Shown here one piece after another: positions 1 through 5,035 of a stretch of DNA of 5,817 nt. The position numbers were made by a program, and so were the translations under genes. Below the pieces are notes generated by a model that did not search any database, was not told the DNA's origin, and saw only the letters and a list, made by a program, of their open reading frames with translations. Every line of letters begins with the position of its first letter. The stretch's first letter is position 1. This DNA comes from Betaproteobacteria bacterium (GTDB taxonomy: Bacteria; Pseudomonadota; Gammaproteobacteria; Burkholderiales; Burkholderiaceae), in NCBI GenBank assembly GCA_018969885.1, contig JAGWXN010000211.1:1-5817 (forward strand), read 5' to 3'.

Positions 1-476
1 CTGCCGGCGCTCACCGCAGCGACTGGCGAGGGGGCCATGGTGTCGAGCATGCATTTCGCAACGACGATTTCAGAAGTGTTGCCCAGATCATCTCGGGCCC
101 GGACCCAAATGGTCTTCTGACCATCCCCCATCACTTCGAATGAGTCGCCCATACCTCGGGACCAGCTCTTGCCAAAATCGAGCGAATACTCCCAACCCAG
201 ACCATCAGAACTCGAGACATCCCAGAGGCCAGTCCGAGTGATCCCGTCACTCACGCTGAGCCCCGTATCTGTAAAACTGAGTGTCGGCGGCGCGAGGACC
301 GCAGACCCCGCGGCTGGTGTCGGCCCTTGCGACATTTCCATTTGTGGCGTCCCAACACCCCCGCCACCCCCGCCGCAAGCAGACGCTGCCGCCAGCACCC
401 CGACCAGCAGCAGCCTGCCGCACAGCCTCACCAGAAATGACACACCTGACACCACCAGAACGCACCCGCGATACAT
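1..476 (-). CDS. Secreted lipoprotein with bacterial Ig-like repeat, N-terminal part (runs off the left edge)
   Basis: An open frame of 158 codons without a stop continues past the left edge, so the C-terminus is missing. Residues 17-33 form a lipoprotein signal (basic R17 and R21, then LLLVGVLAAASA) ending at lipobox Cys34. Six glycines and a Pro/Ala/Gly-rich linker (35-64) follow, as in many surface lipoproteins. Gly at +2 rather than Asp suggests outer-membrane sorting. Residues about 65-146 resemble the Ig-like repeat of large bacterial adhesins: DTGLSVSDGIT, WEYSLDFGKSW, WVRARDDLGNTSE. The segment LDTMAPSP then looks like the linker to a further repeat. The start is uncertain. ATG at 476 has no clear Shine-Dalgarno; ATG at 509 would lengthen it; GTG at 431 would give the neatest signal peptide (MRLCGRLLLVGVLAAASAC) behind an AGGTG. 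The likely role is an extracellular or surface protein; the ligand is unknown. It has no evident link to the catabolic genes. Confidence 0.72.
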   Translation of the reverse strand, partial: MYRGCVLVVSGVSFLVRLCGRLLLVGVLAAASACGGGGGGVGTPQMEMSQGPTPAAGSAVLAPPTLSFTDTGLSVSDGITRTGLWDVSSSDGLGWEYSLDFGKSWSRGMGDSFEVMGDGQKTIWVRARDDLGNTSEIVVAKCMLDTMAPSPVAAVSAG

Positions 477-695
477 GAGTCGAGCAGGCGGAATATGCGG
501 CGCGAACATGACGGCTTGATGACATCGCGCATACGGCCGAGGCCAATCGCCGCGATGGCATTGCACCGCGCGTCGGCGGTCCCACTCCTGTGCGTTAGAC
601 GCGAAAATCGATACTGCGTCCAGGCCTACGGCGCTTGCGAGACCCGGGGACAGATGTAAGCATGCACGGATATCGAACCCCCAAGGAAGTCGGTC
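477..695. other. Divergent intergenic spacer between lipoprotein and Bug gene
   Basis: About 220 nt separate two divergently oriented genes, so promoters for both should lie here. Apart from the Shine-Dalgarno of the plus-strand gene (AAGGA at 683-687, 8 nt before its ATG), I see no convincing promoter pair, operator palindrome, riboswitch or small gene. TTGCGA at 635-640 has no good -10 partner. Confidence 0.5.
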
Positions 696-1733
696 ATGTC
701 GCCATCCCCCTTGTCTGGTTTTCTGCGCCACATCGGTTTGTCAAGAACACCCGCCTCTCTTGCCAGGGCGCTCGGCGCAGCATTGTCATTGGCACTCGGC
801 GTTTCGGTGTGCAGCAGCGCGTTGGCACAGGGCTACCCGGAGCGCCCGATCAAGATCGTCGTGCCGTGGCCAGCCGGCGGAATCACCGATTCCGCGGGGC
901 GCATCATGGCGCAACGCCTCGCCGAGCGCTTGGGCACGGCGGTGGTGGTCGAAAACCGCGCCGGTGCGGCAGGAACAATCGGGGCTGAAGCGGTTGCCCG
1001 GGCGCAGCCCGACGGCTATACGCTTCTTCTCGCCAGCGCCGAAACCCATGCGATCGCCCCCAATATGCGCGCGCGCCTTCCCTATGACCCCAACAAAGAC
1101 TTCGCTGCCATCGCTCCGTTTGCCATTAACCCGTTCGCGCTGGTCTCGCGTCCCGATTTCCCGGCTCGCGATCTGCGCGAATTGATCGCAAGCATCAAGG
1201 CCCAACCCAGTAAATTCACTTATTCCTCGGCGGGTCTGGGCAGCACATCGCAGATCGCCATGGAGACCCTCAAAGGTCTGGCGGGCATTGATGTTCTTCA
1301 TGTGCCTTTTCAGGGTCAGGCACCGGCCATGACCTCGCTCCTCGGAGGACAGACCGACCTTCAGATGCTGCCCGCTGGCAGTGCTCAGACGATGGGCGCA
1401 TCAGGCAAGATCAAGGTCTTCGCTGTCACCACCCATGCGCGGTTCTTCAACCTGCCGGATGTCCCCGCATTGAAAGAACTGGGCTATGAGGCAATGAACT
1501 TCGCCAATTTTTTCGGGCTGGTGGCACCCGCCGGGGTCTCTCAGTCGGTACTGCAGCGATTGGAGCGCGAGGTCAGCGCAGTCGCGCAGGCTGCCGATAC
1601 CCAAGCGGCGCTACGCAAACTCGGCGTAGACAGTTACCCCGTCATGTCAGCGAGCGAGTTTCAAAAATTTCTAGAAGATGAACGGTACCGCTGGGGGGGT
1701 GTCATCCGCAGCCTCGGCCTCAAACCCGAATAG
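696..1733 (+). CDS. Bug/TctC-family periplasmic solute-binding protein (tripartite tricarboxylate transporter receptor type)
   Basis: This 345-residue protein is a periplasmic binding protein. Relatives bind carboxylates, amino acids or aromatic acids and may feed a TctAB membrane pair. A Sec signal peptide spans residues 1-44, with an unusually long N-region, a hydrophobic core around 26-38 and likely cleavage after ALA44. The mature protein opens with the family signature: YPERPIKIVVPWPAGG at 47-62, then D65, which in the family helps bind the ligand carboxylate. VVENRAGAAGTIG (84-96), QPDGYTLL (104-111) and HVPFQGQAPA (202-211) are the other conserved blocks. The start is well supported by AAGGA 8 nt upstream. 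Length is slightly above the usual 320-330, explained by the signal peptide. No TctA or TctB gene is in the window, so it may be an orphan receptor, as most Bug proteins are. Its stop lies 2 nt from the stop of the convergent racemase-family gene. The ligand cannot be predicted. Confidence 0.95.
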   Translation: MSPSPLSGFLRHIGLSRTPASLARALGAALSLALGVSVCSSALAQGYPERPIKIVVPWPAGGITDSAGRIMAQRLAERLGTAVVVENRAGAAGTIGAEAVARAQPDGYTLLLASAETHAIAPNMRARLPYDPNKDFAAIAPFAINPFALVSRPDFPARDLRELIASIKAQPSKFTYSSAGLGSTSQIAMETLKGLAGIDVLHVPFQGQAPAMTSLLGGQTDLQMLPAGSAQTMGASGKIKVFAVTTHARFFNLPDVPALKELGYEAMNFANFFGLVAPAGVSQSVLQRLEREVSAVAQAADTQAALRKLGVDSYPVMSASEFQKFLEDERYRWGGVIRSLGLKPE

Positions 1734-1735
1734 CG

Positions 1736-2506
1736 TCAGGCTGCTGAGCGCACCGCCCGATAAGCTGAGGGCGGTCGATAGCCCGGATCTGCAAGCAGGC
1801 GACCGCAGCCTGAAATTGGCGTGGCAATGCCTGCGGTCGCCAACGCATTCCAGAGCATGGAACCCGCGCTCGACAATACAGGCTTGCCAAGGTCGGCCTC
1901 AGCCGCACCCAGCACGGAAAGCGTTGGAAGCCCCACGCCACTGACGAAAACCGCATCCGCATTGCTTCGATTGACTTCCCGAATCAGGCCGTAAACCCGC
2001 CTCGGCGGCTCATCGAAAATGCACTTAACGTCGGGAAGACACTGCGCGCTCACCACTTCAATCCCATACTGCTCGAGAACCTCCTTGCTGCGCAGCGTGA
2101 GCGCAAGGTCGTACGGCGTTCCGATCGCCACCCGCCGAATACCCAATCGTTCAAACGCCGCGGCTGCGCTACCCAGCGCACTGATAAAAGGAATGCCGGT
2201 ACGGGCTTCCATGCGCTCGCAGAGCTCGCGATCGCCCTTCATCCCCAGGGTGTAGCTGGTGGCGGTATGAGCGAGCACCATGACGTTGGGCTGGACACTT
2301 GCCAGCATGTCAACGGTTTGGTCCAGGTTTGCAAGCTGGCTGGCCGCGCGCTGTTGCAGATTTTGCAGCGTGCCGACCTCTCCCTTGGCGGTCATGCGAT
2401 TAAAGTGCACCGACACGCCTTCGGGGGCGGCCTGAAACATCTCTCGCTCTACCGTCGGTGTGCCCGGTGGGATCAGAAATCCAAGCCTCGCTCGCCAATC
2501 GGTCAT
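1736..2506 (-). CDS. Asp/Glu racemase superfamily protein (maleate isomerase / arylmalonate decarboxylase type) lacking both catalytic cysteines
   Basis: The 256-residue product has the two-domain layout of the Asp/Glu racemase superfamily, whose members use one or two cysteines to racemise, isomerise or decarboxylate carboxylic acids. Visible family features are RLGFLIPPGTPTVE (7-20), VMVLAHTATS (75-84), a TPY segment at 130-132, and ADAVFVSGVGLPTL (183-196) followed by GKPVLSS. In maleate isomerases the residue before the first TS is Cys; here it is Ala82. The second-domain Cys (SCTN, or SCGG in arylmalonate decarboxylase) is Gly190. Remaining cysteines (96, 156, 162, 234) are not at these positions. 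The start at 2506 is chosen because GGAG sits 6 nt upstream and the family fold begins at once; an ATG at 2551 has no Shine-Dalgarno. It is divergent from the Rieske gene and convergent with the Bug gene. Family membership is firm; activity is doubtful or altered. Confidence 0.88.
   Translation of the reverse strand: MTDWRARLGFLIPPGTPTVEREMFQAAPEGVSVHFNRMTAKGEVGTLQNLQQRAASQLANLDQTVDMLASVQPNVMVLAHTATSYTLGMKGDRELCERMEARTGIPFISALGSAAAAFERLGIRRVAIGTPYDLALTLRSKEVLEQYGIEVVSAQCLPDVKCIFDEPPRRVYGLIREVNRSNADAVFVSGVGLPTLSVLGAAEADLGKPVLSSAGSMLWNALATAGIATPISGCGRLLADPGYRPPSAYRAVRSAA
1752..1775. repeat. 7-bp GC-rich inverted repeat just past the Bug stop
   Basis: ACCGCCC (1752-1758) and GGGCGGT (1769-1775) are perfect inverted copies around a 10-nt loop, 18 nt after the Bug stop codon and inside the 3' end of the opposing gene. 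No T tract follows on either strand, so this is not a classic intrinsic terminator. It could protect the mRNA 3' end or be coincidental. Confidence 0.4.
1799..1840. repeat. 10-bp perfect inverted repeat within the racemase-family 3' coding region
   Basis: GCGACCGCAG (1799-1808) and CTGCGGTCGC (1831-1840) are perfect inverted copies around a 22-nt spacer, which itself holds a small ATTG/CAAT pairing (1815-1818 with 1825-1828). It lies about 65 nt beyond the Bug stop, close behind the 7-bp repeat, and could fold in either transcript. It also encodes conserved-looking protein, so it may be fortuitous. Confidence 0.4.
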
Positions 2507-2512
2507 TCGGTT

Positions 2513-2516
2513 CTCC
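2513..2516 (-). promoter_or_regulatory. Ribosome binding site deciding the racemase-family start
   Basis: GGAG on the minus strand ends 6 nt before the ATG at 2506. The upstream in-frame ATG at 2551 has no comparable site. This favours the 256-residue product over a 271-residue one. Confidence 0.7.
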
Positions 2517-2549
2517 GGGTCGGGTGGTGGTGCGACTGCGCTGATCTCC

Positions 2550-2555
2550 ATTATC
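2550..2555 (-). promoter_or_regulatory. Possible -10 element for the racemase-family gene
   Basis: GATAAT on the minus strand matches the sigma-70 -10 consensus at 5 of 6 positions. No good -35 lies at normal spacing, so an activator would probably be needed. Transcription would begin near 2543, downstream of the ATG at 2551 and upstream of the one at 2506, in agreement with the start chosen for this gene. Confidence 0.25.
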
Positions 2556-2561
2556 GATCAG

Positions 2562-2627
2562 CGAAAGATCTCCCGAGCGAAACCACGGGACCCATGTCCG
2601 TTGACGCGTGATATCGTCCGAAAGATC
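2562..2627 (+). repeat. Direct repeat of CGAAAGATC in the divergent promoter region
   Basis: CGAAAGATC occurs at 2562-2570 and again at 2619-2627, starts 57 nt apart. Each copy is preceded by ATCG (2553-2556 and 2613-2616), at slightly different distances. The second copy overlaps the predicted -10 of the Rieske gene, and the first lies just upstream of the predicted -10 of the divergent gene. This could be a pair of regulator sites, but two short copies may also be chance. Confidence 0.35.
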
Positions 2628-2629
2628 AT
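2601..2629 (+). promoter_or_regulatory. Sigma-70-like promoter for the Rieske oxygenase gene
   Basis: TTGACG (2601-2606, 5 of 6 to consensus) and GATCAT (2624-2629, 4 of 6) are separated by 17 nt, the optimal spacing. Transcription would start near 2636, giving a leader of about 45 nt. The leader carries a strong purine-rich ribosome site (AGGGGGAG at 2667-2674), 6 nt before the ATG at 2681. The palindrome ATCATGAT (2625-2632) overlaps the -10. Confidence 0.45.
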
Positions 2630-2680
2630 GATTCGCGCGCTATTCGAAGCGTTGAATCTTCATCAGAGGGGGAGAAGCGC

Positions 2681-4081
2681 ATGCATCAGGCAGTTCCACC
2701 GCCGCAGCGTGGCGCCACCTATTCCGGTTATCACATCCGCAGAGCGCCCGACCAAGACACCACCCTCACCCACGTCGGGCCCGGCACCCCCATGGGCGAA
2801 CTCATGCGCCGCTACTGGCAGCCGGTTGCGCGATCCGCCGACCTTGGCAAGCGGCCGCTTCGCCTCACCATTCTCGGAGAAGATCTTGTCCTCTTCAGGG
2901 ACGGCTCGGGCCGACTGGGTCTGATGCATCGCCACTGCACGCATCGCGGCGCCGGGCTTGAGTTGGGTCGCATCGTTGATCGGGGCATCCAATGCTCACT
3001 GCACGGCTGGTGGTTTGATATTGACGGCACCGTGCTCGACACCCCGGCAGAGCCCAAGCACAGCCCGCTGATCAAGACCACGACCCAGGGAGCCTACCCG
3101 GTGCAAGAAACCGCCGGCTTGATCTTCGCCTATCTGGGTCCGCCCGAACATCAGCCGGCATTTCCCAACCTCGATGCTTTCCATCTGCCCGGCACCGAGC
3201 TGGTTTCCTACAGCCTGCACTACCCCTGCAACTGGTTGCAGGTGCACGAGAACCTGATGGACCCGTTGCACGCTGTCTTTCTGCACACCCGAATGGGAAG
3301 CACCCAGATCACCGATGCCTGGGGCGAAATGCCCATCACCGAATACGGCGAGGAAGGCGATCGGATGTATTACCTCACCAGCCGGCGGTTTGGCGACAAC
3401 GTATGGGTGCGCTTCAACGAGGTGAGCGTGCCGAATTTTGGCCAGGTGGCAGGGTTCTGGCAGGACGGTGCCCAGGAGCTGCTCTTTCAGCGGATCGCCG
3501 CAACGCGCTGGACGGTCCCGCACGATGACACCTCATGCACGATTTTCGGCGTGCGGCATTTCAGCGACGACGTCGAAGGCCCAACGGGTCTGGGCGATCG
3601 CAACCGGGTTGGACGCGACTCGCTCGATGTCTACGGACAATCCCACGGCGGGCGGACGCTTGAGCAGATGCAGGATGATCCTGGTGATTGGGAGGCTATC
3701 GTGTCGATGGGGTCCGTCGCCGTACAGTCGGCCGAACACCGCGGCACCAGCGATGTGGGTGTCGTCCGCTTAAGGCGCCAGTTGCGCCGCTACGCCGATG
3801 AACTGCAAGCGGGCACCGCGCCAAGGCCTCACCGAAAGGCCGCCGCCGACGGGATCGTTCCGACATGGACCAGCAACACTGTGCTGCGCATACCGCCCAG
3901 GTCGGACTATCCCGATGATGAGTTGCTGCGCCAAGTCGGCCGTGCCGTTCGCGACGCCGTGCTGGCCGCAGATGAACTGGCCGGTCAGGCCCGTATCGAT
4001 ACCATCCACGCGCGCTTACGGGCGGCGGCGCACGAGTTGTCTGCTCCGCGTTCACTCGCAAGCGAAAACCCGAAAGGCTGA
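2681..4081 (+). CDS. Rieske non-heme iron oxygenase, large (alpha) subunit, phthalate dioxygenase-like
   Basis: This 466-residue cytoplasmic enzyme should use O2 and electrons from a separate reductase to hydroxylate or demethylate an aromatic or related substrate. The N-terminus has the family block GTPMGELMRRYWQPV (35-49) and LGEDLVLFRD (65-74). The Rieske 2Fe-2S ligands are complete: C86-x-H88 and C105-x2-H108, 16 residues apart, in HCTHRG and CSLHGWWFD. The catalytic iron site is intact: E190-N-L-M-D194-P-L-H197-x4-H202, with D194 as the likely electron-bridging Asp. DPGDWEAIVSMG (333-344) probably supplies the third ligand, D336. The C-terminal AEHRGTSDVGVVRLRR block is also family-typical. 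The start has AGGGGGAG 6 nt upstream and a good promoter. No reductase or ferredoxin gene is in the window. The stop lies 2 nt from that of the convergent dehydrogenase. Family and cofactors are secure; the substrate is not predictable. Confidence 0.94.
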   Translation: MHQAVPPPQRGATYSGYHIRRAPDQDTTLTHVGPGTPMGELMRRYWQPVARSADLGKRPLRLTILGEDLVLFRDGSGRLGLMHRHCTHRGAGLELGRIVDRGIQCSLHGWWFDIDGTVLDTPAEPKHSPLIKTTTQGAYPVQETAGLIFAYLGPPEHQPAFPNLDAFHLPGTELVSYSLHYPCNWLQVHENLMDPLHAVFLHTRMGSTQITDAWGEMPITEYGEEGDRMYYLTSRRFGDNVWVRFNEVSVPNFGQVAGFWQDGAQELLFQRIAATRWTVPHDDTSCTIFGVRHFSDDVEGPTGLGDRNRVGRDSLDVYGQSHGGRTLEQMQDDPGDWEAIVSMGSVAVQSAEHRGTSDVGVVRLRRQLRRYADELQAGTAPRPHRKAAADGIVPTWTSNTVLRIPPRSDYPDDELLRQVGRAVRDAVLAADELAGQARIDTIHARLRAAAHELSAPRSLASENPKG

Positions 4082-4083
4082 GC

Positions 4084-4992
4084 CTAGTCGCGTACCGGCT
4101 CGGGTGGTTCCGCCCCAGCCCAGTCCTCGATGAACCGCACGATTTCGGTCATATCCCGACTGCCGCCTCCCTGCCGGTAAGCAAAATTCCAGAGCTGACG
4201 CGACTGCTGGCCGATCCACATTGGTACGCCCAGCGCCTCGCACTCATCCACCGCAAGCCCGATGTCCTTGCAGACACTTGAAATCGGGAAACCAAAATCG
4301 AAAGTGCGGGGCAGCACCTGACGGACGAATTTCTCCTGTGATGCAGCGCTACGGCCGCTGCTGATATTGAGCACATCGAGCATCAGCTTGGGATCAAGTC
4401 CGCCCTTTACGCCCGCCACGTAGGCCTCAGCGGTGACCGCCAATGCGGTCGACGACAGCATGTTGTTCAGGAGCTTGAGTAACTGCGCCTGGCCCGGCTC
4501 GGCACCAATGATGGTGGGCTTGCCGAACACTCTCAATATCGGCATCACCCTCTCAACCGCCGGTTCGGAACCGGACACGATCACCGCAAGACTTGCCTTC
4601 AGCGCTCCGGCTGCGCCGCCGCTCACCGGCGCATCAACCAGTTCAATCCCCCGCGCACGAAGCGCCTCAGCAGCGGCCCGCGCCGCGCGCGGCCCAACTG
4701 TCGAGGTATCAACCGCGACGCGGACGGCGCCTCCCCCGATCACGCCCTCGGCACCGGTCATCACTTCCAGGAATACCTTCGGCGAGGGCAGACTGGTGAA
4801 GACCACCTCCGCCTGATCACAGACCTCACGTACGCTCGCAGCAGCGCGCGCGCCCGCGCTCACTGCCACCGCCATGGCATCCGCGCTGACATCAAACACC
4901 AGTACGTCGTAGCCCGCCTTCACCAGGTGCGCGGACATCGGCTTTCCCATGACACCGACACCAATAAAGCCCAGGGTCTGTCGAGAATTCAT
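4084..4992 (-). CDS. NAD(P)-dependent beta-hydroxyacid dehydrogenase (3-hydroxyisobutyrate dehydrogenase family)
   Basis: The 302-residue length is normal for this family, which oxidises 3-hydroxyacids (hydroxyisobutyrate, tartronate semialdehyde, related acids) to semialdehydes, or the reverse. The Rossmann dinucleotide motif GFIGVGVMG lies at 8-16. D33, at the end of the second strand (VLVFD), favours NAD over NADP. The substrate-binding motif DAPVSGG is at 119-125. The catalytic Lys is K172, with N176, in QLLKLLNNM; KD at 241-242 in the C-terminal helical domain is also conserved. The frame is open upstream to 5244, but the family sequence begins at ATG 4992, which has AAGGA 8 nt before it; the extension would overlap the upstream gene. 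It follows the MmgE/PrpD gene by 43 nt on the same strand, probably as one operon. Which hydroxyacid it acts on is unknown. Confidence 0.94.
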   Translation of the reverse strand: MNSRQTLGFIGVGVMGKPMSAHLVKAGYDVLVFDVSADAMAVAVSAGARAAASVREVCDQAEVVFTSLPSPKVFLEVMTGAEGVIGGGAVRVAVDTSTVGPRAARAAAEALRARGIELVDAPVSGGAAGALKASLAVIVSGSEPAVERVMPILRVFGKPTIIGAEPGQAQLLKLLNNMLSSTALAVTAEAYVAGVKGGLDPKLMLDVLNISSGRSAASQEKFVRQVLPRTFDFGFPISSVCKDIGLAVDECEALGVPMWIGQQSRQLWNFAYRQGGGSRDMTEIVRFIEDWAGAEPPEPVRD

Positions 4993-5000
4993 CGTTAGAT

Positions 5001-5005
5001 TCCTT
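5001..5005 (-). promoter_or_regulatory. Ribosome binding site deciding the dehydrogenase start
   Basis: AAGGA on the minus strand lies 8 nt upstream of the ATG at 4992. It sits in the short gap after the MmgE/PrpD stop codon, which fits translation of the second gene of an operon and rules against the longer in-frame start at 5244. Confidence 0.75.
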
Positions 5006-5035
5006 AAGAACAAGCGAGAAGTGGATCGCCCAAGG

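Noticed and set aside
247..585. Minus-strand open frame of 112 codons over the lipoprotein start region
   Set aside because: It is in a different frame from the lipoprotein, is Arg/Ala/Gly-rich as expected of a GC-rich shadow frame, and shows no recognisable motif.
635..663. Possible promoter for the Bug gene (TTGCGA followed by AAGCAT at 17 nt)
   Set aside because: The -10 matches only 3 of 6 positions and nothing else supports it.
786..1301. Antisense open frame of 171 codons inside the Bug gene
   Set aside because: The sense strand encodes a clear family protein throughout. The antisense frame has low-complexity composition and no ribosome site or motif.
2507..2551. Start of the racemase-family gene at ATG 2551
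   Set aside because: There is no Shine-Dalgarno, the extra residues are Pro-rich and unlike the family, and the likely -10 element overlaps this ATG.
2996..3523. Antisense open frame of 175 codons inside the Rieske gene
   Set aside because: It lies opposite the conserved metal-binding region and looks like a codon-bias shadow, with no recognisable domain.
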